From contig NZ_JAVTTP010000001.1 in NCBI RefSeq assembly GCF_032248455.1, positions 1,858,501 to 1,922,500 of the forward strand: a stretch of DNA of 64,000 nucleotides. Reading direction: 5' to 3'. Shown here piece by piece: positions 36,401-44,283 of this stretch. The notes below the pieces were generated by a model that searched no databases, was not told where the DNA came from, and was given only the letters and a program-made list of their open reading frames with translations. This stretch comes from Pricia mediterranea (lineage in GTDB: Bacteria; Bacteroidota; Bacteroidia; Flavobacteriales; Flavobacteriaceae). How positions within the stretch are numbered: position 1 is the first letter of the stretch; the number at the start of each line of letters is the position of its first letter. Made by a program: the position numbers and the translations under genes.

Positions 36401-37010
36401 AGATGAAATCGCCAGTGCACAAGTCTTCAAGAGCGAAACCTTCGCCAATTCGTACCTTGAAAATTTGGGCGACGGCCAGTTCGAACTTTCCGAACTGCCC
36501 AGAAGCGCACAGATAGCCCCAATGTACGGTTCTCTGGTCGGCGATTACAATGGTGACAATAACCTCGATATACTGGCCGTCGGCAATTTTTACAGCGGTG
36601 AAGTCTTTTCAGGGCGCTATGATGCCTCGATCGGATGGCTGCTAGCGGGCAACGGCAAAGGAGGTTTTGAGTCCGTTGACGTATTGCTAAGCGGATTCTC
36701 GGTCTTAGGGGATGCAAAGGGATTGGTGCGCCTTGTGACCCCCGAAAAGGAACTGACGATCATCGGTATCAACGATGGACAACTGAAGACCTTTTCCCGT
36801 TCCCTAAAAAACGAATGGTATCGAATGAAACCCAACGAAGTGTCCGTTTTAATAGAATTTAAGAACGGAAGACGGCAAAAAACGGAGTTCCCGTACGGTA
36901 CGAGCTACCTATCGCAATCGACCCGTACCCTATCGATTCCTCCGGATGCGGTATCCGTAAAAGTTATGGACATAAGAGGAAAGCAAATTGAAATAAGATC
37001 AGCACAATGA
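33468..37010 (+). CDS. Giant FG-GAP/VCBS-repeat lipoprotein with ASPIC/UnbV domain (first of tandem pair)
   Basis: A 1180-residue exported protein; the likely lipobox ends at Cys25 (VTATCRDSS). It contains many calcium-binding FG-GAP blades of the form DxDxDGxxD: DFDLDGWQDVYF, DYDGDGDVDMYL, DINNDGLMDVVV and DFDNDGDLDLVI in the first half, DVNGDGLEDLLAG, DADNDGDQDLYV and DYDKDGDLDLFVGG in the second. An ASPIC/UnbV domain separates them (about residues 525-605; GLGSQVALYYQG, VLHFGLGPNSEID, VIWPDGK). The layout suggests two seven-bladed propellers bridged by the ASPIC domain, on the outer membrane surface. Function is unknown; genes of this kind are often beside SusC/SusD pairs. Its stop overlaps the next gene's start (ATGA). 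Confidence 0.9.
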   Translation: MLYPPAIKRYYPFLYCCLLMVTATCRDSSDTLFKVHYPDESGIGFVNALDLADSLSILDFEYMYNGAGVALADFDLDGWQDVYFTGNMVENRLYRNLGDSTTGKIGFTFEDITDSAHVGASGWSNGVAIVDIDQNGYPDIYVSRGGPRDTSDNDRANLLFVNQGVVDGKLSFSEEAGKWGLADENYSIQAAFFDYDGDGDVDMYLLNNALVDFDRNTSRPRDLTGNAPSADRLYRNNGNGSFEDVSRSAGILTEGFGLGVQVCDLNTDGWPDVYVSNDFLTDDILYINQGDGTFKNKIGDYMRHLTLNGMGNDIADINNDGLMDVVVLDMLPPDNKRHKLTMPGNTYDRFENAISHGYQPQYIRNTLQLNNGNGSFSEIGQMAGISATEWSWAPLSADFDNDGLNDLFVTNGYRQDITNLDFINYSDQELNMGTEEANREKRLQKLNGLPGIKLPNFLYKNEGSLSFKDISDEAGFSKPTYSNGAAYADFDNDGDLDLVINNVDDPAGLYENRTTTDLTNAYLRFRFKGKAPNLHGLGSQVALYYQGQLQKKYFTPYRGYLSTMEQVLHFGLGPNSEIDSAKVIWPDGKVQRLESLSVNQEVELKYSEAQKSEIPDNPSQKRTLLAKTDSIGLDFKHTENDFADYRIQPLLPHMHSRNGPGLAVADVNGDGLEDLLAGGALNQSTALMIQKEDGTFRADSLTDRNHEDMAALFFDADNDGDQDLYVVSGGTSKSVDDISYQDRMYRNDGYGKFEKVPALPELYESGSVVTASDYDKDGDLDLFVGGRVRPGEYPLTPKSILLKNFSTKDQIYFERDNQPIGATFTELGMVTAALWTDFNDDSWQDLIVVGEFMAIRFFRNDRGKLSEITDSTGLKNTHGWWNSINSGDFDNDGDTDYILGNLGLNSRYMATPEEPLCIYASDFDKNGKIDPVMCRYIDGKNYIAHSRNDLIDQVSAMKGRFRTYSDYANATFEESFTKDEIASAQVFKSETFANSYLENLGDGQFELSELPRSAQIAPMYGSLVGDYNGDNNLDILAVGNFYSGEVFSGRYDASIGWLLAGNGKGGFESVDVLLSGFSVLGDAKGLVRLVTPEKELTIIGINDGQLKTFSRSLKNEWYRMKPNEVSVLIEFKNGRRQKTEFPYGTSYLSQSTRTLSIPPDAVSVKVMDIRGKQIEIRSAQ

Positions 37011-40000
37011 AACGTTGGACTGTACATATCGTGCTTTTGTTTTCTATGGCCCTGATCGGGGGCTGCGGCCACAACGCATCTGAACGCTTTCAACGGCTCG
37101 ATGCCTCAAGAACAGGTATAGCCTTTGAGAATACCATCGAAGAGAACGACAGTATCAACGTTCTAGATTACATGAACATTTACACAGGTGCCGGCGTCGC
37201 GGTGGGGGACATTGACAATGACGGACTTACCGATGTGTATTTCAGTGGCAATAGCGTCTCCGGAAGGCTGTACCGCAACAAGGGAAATATGGAGTTCGAG
37301 GACATTACCGACAATGCTGGACTGTTAAATGATCGTTGGGGCACGGGAGCGACTATGGTAGACATCGATCAGGACGGTTATCTCGATATCTATGTATGTG
37401 TATCCGGCAGTGCCAAGGAGCCGGAACGCGCGAACCTGCTCTATATCAACAACGGCGACAATACCTTTACCGAAAAAGCGAAAGCCTATGGACTTGCCGA
37501 CACCCGTCAAAGCATGCACGCCGCTTTTTTCGATTATGACAAAGACAATGATCTTGACATGTATCTTTTGGTCAACCAGGCCGCCTACGAGTACGAGGTG
37601 AACGTAAGCCGCCCGAAAGTGCTCGATGGCTCCTCGATTACGAACGACCGTCTGTACCGCAACGACGGTAACGGAAAATTTACGGACGTTACCTTGGATG
37701 CCGGAATTCTTGTGGAAGGCTATGGTCTTGGAGTAGGCGTATCCGATATTAACGGGGACGATTGGCCCGACCTTTATATTTCCAATGATTTTATTGGAAA
37801 CGACATCTTGTACATCAACCAAAAGGACGGTACTTTCGTGGATAAAATTTCTGAACAGCTGCAGCACACCTCCTACGCAGGAATGGGTAATGACGTGGCC
37901 GATATCAATAACGACGGGAAGCCCGACATCATGGTACTCGATATGCGGCCGGAAGACAACAAGAGGCAAAAGCTAATCATCTCCCCCACGGGCTACGACC
38001 GCTTTCAGCTGATGCTCGACGCGGGATATGACCCTCAGTACAGCCGAAATACCCTGCAGATCAATCAAGGTGGCGGCCGTTTCAGTGAAATCGGATTTCT
38101 GGCTGGCGTAAGCAGCACCGATTGGAGCTGGAGCGCGTTGTTCGCGGACTACGACAACGATGGCCGTAAAGACCTGTACGTTACGAACGGCTTCCTGAGG
38201 GACCTCGGTAACCTGGACTATATCAATTACCAGGAAATCTATAACAACCCCTTGGGCGATATCGAGGCCAAGACCCGGCAAAAACTCGCCTCGATCACGG
38301 AACTGCCCAAGGCAGACCTGCCCAATTACGCGTACCGGAATACCGGCGGTATGGCCTTCGAAAAGGTTTCGGAAAGTTGGGGCCTGGATACGCCCAGTTG
38401 TTCGAACGGGGCCGCCTATGCCGACCTTGACAACGACGGCGATCTCGATCTGCTCGTCAACAATGTGAACCAGCCCGCCTTTGTCTATCAAAACATGGAA
38501 GAAAGGCTCAAGGACCATCATTTTTTACGCTTAAAGCTGGTCGGGAAACCCCAAAACCGCAACGGGATCGGTGCCAAGCTTAAACTAAGCGCGGCGGACA
38601 CCGCACAATACTACCAGCATTATCTGAGCCGGGGCTACGAATCGAGCGTTGACCCGATCATCCATTTCGGGCTGGGACAGCATCAGAAGGTCGATACTCT
38701 TGAAGTCACATGGCCCGACGGTAGTTATCAAACTTTGACCGGGGTTTTCGCCGACCAACTTTTGACCCTCCGCCAATTGGAGAGTACATTGCTCGATTTC
38801 CCCTACAACAATCAGCCTAAAAATACCCTTTTCAAGGAGCTAAAGGACAGTCTGGATCCTGATTTCCGACATCGTGAAGACGACTTTGTCGACTTTAGGG
38901 TACAGCCCATCCTTCCCCACTTGCACTCCCGAAACGGACCGGGCATAGCGGTGGCCGATGTCAATGCAGACGGACGGGATGATTTCTTCATCGGCGGTGC
39001 GGCAGGTCAATCGGGACAGCTTTTTTTGCAAAGGCCGGATGGGGAATTTGAGTCCCAAAAATGGGTCGTCGACCCGGAGTACGAGGATATGGGCTCCCTT
39101 TTTTTCGATGCCGATGGAGATGGAGATAACGACCTTTACGTGGTCAGCGGGGGCGTTGTCGCACCGAACGACCCTAAAGTATATCAAGACCGCCTGTACC
39201 TCAACGACGGTTCCGGTCGATTTGCCCTGTCCGATGCGCTTCCTGAAACCACTGCCAGCGGATCTTGCGTTACGGCCAATGATTTTGATAAGGATGGCGA
39301 TCTTGATCTATTTGTGGGTGGCCGTGTGCAGCCCGGCGCCTACCCCCTTCCTGCCACTAGTTACTTGTTGGAAAATGTTTCCGATCCGAATGTGGACCGA
39401 CCCCGGTTTTCCGACATCGGAAGTTCTATACCCGGCTGGGAAAACCTGACCATGGTCACCTCCGCCCTCTGGACGGACTACGACAACGACGGGTGGACCG
39501 ACTTGATTGTCATGGGCGAATTCATGCCGATTACCATTTACCACAATGAGAATGGAAAACTGGTATTTCAGGATGACATTCCGGGACTAAATAAGACCGA
39601 AGGCTGGTGGAACAGCATCAACGGCGGCGATTTCGATCGGGATGGCGACATGGACTATATTTTGGGAAATTTGGGACTTAATTCCAAATACCGCGCCTCG
39701 GCAGAAGAACCCCTGTGTATCTATGCCTCAGATTATGACAAGAACGGACAAATCGATCCCGTACTATGCTATTATATCGACGGAGAGAACCACTTGGCAC
39801 ATTCAAGGGACGAGGTTATCGGACAGATAAGGGCCATGGGAAGCCGATTTAAAACCTATGAGTCGTACTCGGAGACCTCATTTGAAAGGGCTTTTCTGCC
39901 TGAAGAACTGGAAGCCACCTATGTGGTCAAAAGTCATAATTTCGCCAACAGCTATTTAGAAAATCTAGGGAACGGAAGCTTTGCGCTTCGCGATTTACCC

Positions 40001-40531
40001 ATAGGATTGCAGGTAGCCCCAATCCAGGGCAGCACCGTCTCGGATTTCGACCTGGATGGAAACCTCGATCTTCTCCTTACCGGAAATTCATACGCGACCG
40101 AAGCCGCTACAGGCCGTTATGATGCCTTTTTGGGCGCATTTGCAAAAGGGAAAGGCGACGGCACGTTCTTGAATATGCCATGGGAGACCAGTGGCTTTGT
40201 CAATCAGATGGATGCCAGCGGTCTGGCCTTGTTGAAAGGTGCAAACGGAGGCTATAAGGTTTTGTCCGCCAACAATGACGCGAACTTGAAGTTATTTACG
40301 ACCGAATTGACATCTGAACCGGACCGGTGGATTACTGTGGAGTCAGACACTCAATTTGCCGAAATCGAACTGAAAGACGGCGAAATCTATAAAAAGGAGT
40401 TCTATTACGGTTCCGGTTATCTTTCCCAAAGCAGCCGAAGCATACGAATCAGCGAAAATATAGAGCAAATTCGGTGTATCGATACCAAAGGAAAAGTAAA
40501 AACGGTATATTCGAATAACGCCGATCAATAA
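37007..40531 (+). CDS. Giant FG-GAP/VCBS-repeat lipoprotein with ASPIC/UnbV domain (second of tandem pair)
   Basis: A 1174-residue lipoprotein (FSMALIGGCGHN, lipidated Cys20), collinear with the preceding protein over its whole length. Shared landmarks include HSRNGPGIAVADVNADG, GWWNSINGGDFDRDGDMDY, ILGNLGLNSKY and EEPLCIYASDYDKNGQIDPV, so the two arose by duplication. Calcium-binding blades such as DIDNDGLTDVYFSG and DFDKDGDLDLFVGG occur in both halves, and the ASPIC/UnbV domain (NGIGAKLKLSA, IIHFGLGQHQKVD, VTWPDGS) lies near residues 515-590. The ATGA overlap means translational coupling and equal dosage, suggesting a heterodimer or stacked surface complex. It may act as a substrate-capture partner for the SusCD transporter; this is inference. 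Confidence 0.9.
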   Translation: MKRWTVHIVLLFSMALIGGCGHNASERFQRLDASRTGIAFENTIEENDSINVLDYMNIYTGAGVAVGDIDNDGLTDVYFSGNSVSGRLYRNKGNMEFEDITDNAGLLNDRWGTGATMVDIDQDGYLDIYVCVSGSAKEPERANLLYINNGDNTFTEKAKAYGLADTRQSMHAAFFDYDKDNDLDMYLLVNQAAYEYEVNVSRPKVLDGSSITNDRLYRNDGNGKFTDVTLDAGILVEGYGLGVGVSDINGDDWPDLYISNDFIGNDILYINQKDGTFVDKISEQLQHTSYAGMGNDVADINNDGKPDIMVLDMRPEDNKRQKLIISPTGYDRFQLMLDAGYDPQYSRNTLQINQGGGRFSEIGFLAGVSSTDWSWSALFADYDNDGRKDLYVTNGFLRDLGNLDYINYQEIYNNPLGDIEAKTRQKLASITELPKADLPNYAYRNTGGMAFEKVSESWGLDTPSCSNGAAYADLDNDGDLDLLVNNVNQPAFVYQNMEERLKDHHFLRLKLVGKPQNRNGIGAKLKLSAADTAQYYQHYLSRGYESSVDPIIHFGLGQHQKVDTLEVTWPDGSYQTLTGVFADQLLTLRQLESTLLDFPYNNQPKNTLFKELKDSLDPDFRHREDDFVDFRVQPILPHLHSRNGPGIAVADVNADGRDDFFIGGAAGQSGQLFLQRPDGEFESQKWVVDPEYEDMGSLFFDADGDGDNDLYVVSGGVVAPNDPKVYQDRLYLNDGSGRFALSDALPETTASGSCVTANDFDKDGDLDLFVGGRVQPGAYPLPATSYLLENVSDPNVDRPRFSDIGSSIPGWENLTMVTSALWTDYDNDGWTDLIVMGEFMPITIYHNENGKLVFQDDIPGLNKTEGWWNSINGGDFDRDGDMDYILGNLGLNSKYRASAEEPLCIYASDYDKNGQIDPVLCYYIDGENHLAHSRDEVIGQIRAMGSRFKTYESYSETSFERAFLPEELEATYVVKSHNFANSYLENLGNGSFALRDLPIGLQVAPIQGSTVSDFDLDGNLDLLLTGNSYATEAATGRYDAFLGAFAKGKGDGTFLNMPWETSGFVNQMDASGLALLKGANGGYKVLSANNDANLKLFTTELTSEPDRWITVESDTQFAEIELKDGEIYKKEFYYGSGYLSQSSRSIRISENIEQIRCIDTKGKVKTVYSNNADQ

Positions 40532-40675
40532 ACTTTGGCTTGAGATGGGCTAATAAAATGGTTCGTCTCACGCTAATTTCAAAGAATCGGGGTTTTTCCA
40601 TGGTACTTGATAATTGCATCCATCCAAAATCAAGAAAGCCCTACAACTACTGTCCCCGAACATGAATTTCTTGTC

Positions 40676-41968
40676 ATGAAAAAAACCGCCATCATCCTCT
40701 TTCTGTCCCTTTTGACCCTAAACCTTGCCGGCCAAACAAAACCCCGCCAAACCGCGGCGCCACTTTCGAAAGCATCGCCGGAGAGCGTAGGCATGTCACC
40801 CGAACGACTCGATAGAATAGATGTCATGCTCCAGAATGCGATAGCGGAAGACCAGGTGCCGGGCGCGGTGGCCCTGATTGCACGGAACGGGAAAATCGTC
40901 TTTCATAAGGCTTATGGTATGGCTGACAATCAAGAGAACAAGGAAATGGAAAAGGATGCCATCTTTCGGATCGCTTCACAGACCAAGGCCATAACCTCCA
41001 CCGCCGTGATGATGCTCTGGGAAGAAGGGAAATTTCGATTGGACGACCCCATTTCAAAGTACATTCCCGATTTCGGGGAAGCACAGATCCTCGACACGTT
41101 CAATGAAGCCGATACCACCTACACCGTGAAACCCGCAAAGGACCAAATAAGCATTCGAGATCTGCTTACCCATACTTCCGGATTAGGGTATGGCGTTATC
41201 GACGGGGATCAGCGTTTCCAGAAAATCTATGCCAAGGCCGGGGTTACTGATCTGTTCACGACCGAGGACATTGCTATCGCCGAAAGCGTCAAAAAACTGG
41301 CGAAGCTTCCCTTGCACCACAATCCAGGCGACGCCTATGTTTACAGCGAAGGCTTGGATGTGCTGGGCTATTTCGTGGAGGTGGTTTCCGGTCTTCCTTT
41401 CGACGAATTTCTAAGAACCCGCCTGTTCGAACCCTTGGGTATGGACGACACTTGGTTCTATCTTCCCGAGGGAAAACACAAGCGACTGGTGTCAGTGCAG
41501 CGGTTCGAGACCGGAGAATGGGAGAAATATCCCAAAACCTTTTACGACACCGATTACCCAATCAAAGGGGCCAAACGCTTTTTCTCGGGCGGAGCGGGAC
41601 TTTCAAGTACAGCGGAAGACTATGCGACCTTTTTGCAAATGTACCTCAACAACGGCGAACTTAACGGAAAACGCATCTTGAGCCGAACCACCGTACAAAG
41701 CATTATGAGCGACCAGACAAAGGGACTGTGGGGAGGTGGACTCAAGCACTACGGACTGGCCTTCGGCGTGGTCACTGGCGAAGGACAGGATGCCGGGGGT
41801 ATCGGAAGTACCGGCACCTTTGATTGGGGCGGTTATTTTAATACCCAATATTTTGCGGACCCGAAAGAACAGGTTATCGGCATTTTGATGAAGCAGACCC
41901 AAGGCGATGTTTCCGATGAAACGGGATGGAAGTTCCGGCAGATGGTGTTTGCGGCTGTAGACGATTAG
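40676..41968 (+). CDS. Secreted serine hydrolase of the beta-lactamase/EstB fold
   Basis: A 430-residue exported protein (signal peptide TAIILFLSLLTLNLAGQ). The class C beta-lactamase-like fold is shown by the nucleophile motif SQTK within FRIASQTKAITSTAVMMLWE, the tyrosine region PGDAYVYSEGLDVLGYFVE, and the C-terminal GGIGSTGTFDWGGYFNTQY, which replaces the KTG box. Proteins of this kind are esterases, D-aminopeptidases or transpeptidase-like enzymes rather than antibiotic-resistance lactamases. I used the ATG at 40676 because it opens the signal peptide. It lies 145 bp downstream of the VCBS pair in the same direction and may be the degradative member of that locus. Confidence 0.9.
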   Translation: MKKTAIILFLSLLTLNLAGQTKPRQTAAPLSKASPESVGMSPERLDRIDVMLQNAIAEDQVPGAVALIARNGKIVFHKAYGMADNQENKEMEKDAIFRIASQTKAITSTAVMMLWEEGKFRLDDPISKYIPDFGEAQILDTFNEADTTYTVKPAKDQISIRDLLTHTSGLGYGVIDGDQRFQKIYAKAGVTDLFTTEDIAIAESVKKLAKLPLHHNPGDAYVYSEGLDVLGYFVEVVSGLPFDEFLRTRLFEPLGMDDTWFYLPEGKHKRLVSVQRFETGEWEKYPKTFYDTDYPIKGAKRFFSGGAGLSSTAEDYATFLQMYLNNGELNGKRILSRTTVQSIMSDQTKGLWGGGLKHYGLAFGVVTGEGQDAGGIGSTGTFDWGGYFNTQYFADPKEQVIGILMKQTQGDVSDETGWKFRQMVFAAVDD

Positions 41969-42014
41969 ATTTTATTTCTCTGGCTCTAAAGGAAATTTAT
42001 CAGCTATTTCAGCG

Positions 42015-42716
42015 TTGTCCGATACCTTCGATAAACCACTTAGAAACGTGCCCAAGAAACAGAATAAAACAAATTCATTTTTATTCGATACCTATCTACT
42101 GACTTTGGCGTCAAACAAATATGGCTTCGAATTCAAAATTACGGATACTCGTTCCAAAGTAGTAATTCAAAAGTACTCTGTTCTTAAGGATGAGGAAATT
42201 GAGTTTAATAATTCGCCCATGGTGCTCAATGGTTCGATTTTCAATAGATATCGAGAACTGGACGAAACAAAAAAGTTCATCCGGAAAATTAACCGAGCTA
42301 AGGTCGGAATCTCCCTATATCCGACAATTTACGGTTACGAAATTTCAGTTGGCGGTAACAAAGAAATTGGGAACATGGCCCCAATGGCCGCTATGGGACC
42401 GATTTCCTCATCCGGTTTCTCTCCATCAAATAGTTTTAACAATACATTTTACAGTTACTCTTATTTTGAAGGAAATAAGTCTATCTATACGACAGGATTA
42501 TTCAATAAAGATTTTGAGCACATCCAGGATAGCCTACGTCCTACGCTATTTGACAGAATATCAGATTTTAAAGCATCCAGAAGAAAAAAACCTTATAATG
42601 AAACCATATTCAAATATAAATCAGGTTTGATGTGGGGAGAATATGACAGTCGAACCAATTCTTACAAATTATGGCAGTTCAAGAACGAAAATCCAGCAAA
42701 AAACCATGGGAGATAG
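42015..42716 (+). CDS. Hypothetical protein, probably 5'-truncated
   Basis: An open frame of 233 codons begins only with a TTG. The frame stays open upstream into the end of the hydrolase gene without any ATG, so the true N-terminus seems to be missing. Base composition is visibly more AT-rich than in neighbouring genes. The protein is hydrophilic, with a low-complexity middle (MAPMAAMGPISSSGFSPSNS) and a C-terminal segment (YNETIFKYKSGLMWGEYDS; TNSYKLWQFKNE) resembling the end of Flavobacteriia conserved lipoproteins of unknown function. It may be a remnant left by a rearrangement or transfer next to the pigment cluster. I do not assign a function. Confidence 0.5.
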   Translation: MSDTFDKPLRNVPKKQNKTNSFLFDTYLLTLASNKYGFEFKITDTRSKVVIQKYSVLKDEEIEFNNSPMVLNGSIFNRYRELDETKKFIRKINRAKVGISLYPTIYGYEISVGGNKEIGNMAPMAAMGPISSSGFSPSNSFNNTFYSYSYFEGNKSIYTTGLFNKDFEHIQDSLRPTLFDRISDFKASRRKKPYNETIFKYKSGLMWGEYDSRTNSYKLWQFKNENPAKNHGR

Positions 42717-42873
42717 AGCATTCTAGAAACACGTAATAGCGATTCACGAACGATAAAATTGCAGTAGTGACGCAGCAAGCCCTAAAACGCCTTGGTACTT
42801 CAGCAGATTCCTACCTCGGCTGTTATTTTTTTCATAGAGTAAACCGGCTGCAAGGCTACTCATAATTAATGCC

Positions 42874-44112
42874 TTAATGCCCTTTCTCCAATTCCGCCAC
42901 TCGGGCAACGGTCTTGACCAGACGATGATGGTTCTTCACGAATGGGTTCGTCCGGTCCCAGACATATCCCGCTAGTACTGAGCAAATCTGCGCCTTGATG
43001 TCGGGGTTTTCGTTGCTGTCAAAAAAAATGGTCTGTAGATTTCCCGTGTACCATTCCTTCACGTAGGTGGAGAAGACCGCTACCCCCGCTTTCATGTGTT
43101 CGGTGTAATCGACCTCCCAGTCGACGGTTTCACCATTCAATTGTCGGGTGATCAATTTGGCGGCCGTCAAAGAGGATTCGGTGGCAAAAGTTACCCCGGA
43201 CGAAAACACGGGATCCAAAAATTCCGCACTGTTTCCGGTCAGTACGAAGCCGTCTCCATAAAGTTTTTTGACCGATTTGGCGATGTTCTTGAGCATTCGG
43301 GGTTCAAATTCGTAGCCGATTCCCTCAAAACGATCGAAATAGTAATCCGATAGCTTCATCATTTCCTGAAGCTTTTCGGTGGTACTGCCCTCGAAAGATT
43401 CGAGATAATCGGTAGGGCCAACGAAGCCGATACTAGTATAACCGTTGGAAAAAGGAATGACCCAAAGCCAGGTCTCCCGACTAACGATATCGAATGTGAT
43501 GATGGTACCCTCCCGCCCTTCCGGACGTTTTTCATCCTTGACATGAGTGAAAATTGAGGAGTTTTTGGTAATTTTGGAAGGCATATCGAGATTCAACAAT
43601 CGGGGGAGCACCCGTCCATGCCCGCTGGAATCTACGATGAACTTGGCAGAAACGGTCGAAAGTCCGCCCTCGGCATCCTTAATAGTGGTGATCGATTCGC
43701 TTCCGTCGAATTCCACCGCGACGACTTCCTGTTCAAAAGCGATAGCTACGCCCCATCCTTCCAAGGTATCCGTCAAGGTTTTATCAAAATCCGCCCGCGG
43801 CACCTGCCAAGTCCAATCCCATCCATCCGTATATTTATTGCTGAAATCGAAATTGCACATTTTCTCGCCCCTCATAAATCGGGCCCCTCCCTTTACCTCG
43901 AAATTTTGTTGCTTTAAGGCATCCAATAGCCCGACTTCCTCAAAATGCTCCATACAGCGGGGCAAAAGGCTTTCTCCGATAACAAACCTCGGAAATTTGC
44001 TTTTTTCCACGACCTTGATCTGAAAGCCCTGATTGTGGAGATAAGCCGCGGAAACCGCTCCCGAAGGCCCTGCGCCGATAATCAGTACATCTACTTGCTC
44101 GTTTTCCATCAT
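42874..44112 (-). CDS. Flavin-dependent halogenase-family oxidoreductase of the flexirubin cluster
   Basis: A 412-residue FAD enzyme (ATG at 44112; 44109 is equally possible). The dinucleotide motif IIGAGPSGAVSA spans residues 11-22. KFPRFVIGESLLPRC follows at 39-53, then FEVKGGARF with Lys74 where flavin halogenases keep their catalytic lysine, a WLWVIPFSNGYTSIGFVG segment matching the halogenase WxWxIP motif, and the FAD-binding LTGNSAEFLDPVFSSGVTF near 290. It is transcribed away from the tyrosine ammonia-lyase gene. Known flexirubins can be chlorinated on the phenol ring, so ring halogenation is a good hypothesis; a ring hydroxylase or other oxidase is the alternative. No signal peptide. 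Confidence 0.82.
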   Translation of the reverse strand: MMENEQVDVLIIGAGPSGAVSAAYLHNQGFQIKVVEKSKFPRFVIGESLLPRCMEHFEEVGLLDALKQQNFEVKGGARFMRGEKMCNFDFSNKYTDGWDWTWQVPRADFDKTLTDTLEGWGVAIAFEQEVVAVEFDGSESITTIKDAEGGLSTVSAKFIVDSSGHGRVLPRLLNLDMPSKITKNSSIFTHVKDEKRPEGREGTIITFDIVSRETWLWVIPFSNGYTSIGFVGPTDYLESFEGSTTEKLQEMMKLSDYYFDRFEGIGYEFEPRMLKNIAKSVKKLYGDGFVLTGNSAEFLDPVFSSGVTFATESSLTAAKLITRQLNGETVDWEVDYTEHMKAGVAVFSTYVKEWYTGNLQTIFFDSNENPDIKAQICSVLAGYVWDRTNPFVKNHHRLVKTVARVAELEKGH

Positions 44113-44212
44113 CTTGTATCTTTCCCTGAAACCTAAGGGTATCTTGTTGAAATACAAGGTAAAAATACGACATTCGTGGAGTAATTGTTATAAGTTTGCA
44201 TATTGAAATTGC

Positions 44213-44220
44213 TATTTTTG
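44213..44220 (+). promoter_or_regulatory. Possible -7 box for the tyrosine ammonia-lyase operon
   Basis: TATTTTTG matches TAnnTTTG and lies 63 bp before the lyase start, in the 171-bp divergent spacer with the halogenase-like gene. A TTTG lies 14 bp upstream and a TTG 25 bp upstream; neither has ideal spacing. This spacer is the likely control region of the left half of the pigment cluster. Confidence 0.4.
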
Positions 44221-44283
44221 CCGCCAGATTAACGGAAACTTACACGGGAGCCGACCGCGCTACCCAGATTCAACCAACCGCAA

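Noticed and set aside
33468-40531. Possible assembly duplication of one VCBS gene
   Set aside because: The two genes are collinear paralogues but differ throughout, have different signal peptides and an exact ATGA junction, so this is an old duplication and not an assembly artefact.
40676-41968. Beta-lactamase conferring antibiotic resistance
   Set aside because: Only the fold and SxxK are shared; the KTG box is replaced and the context is a nutrient-uptake locus.
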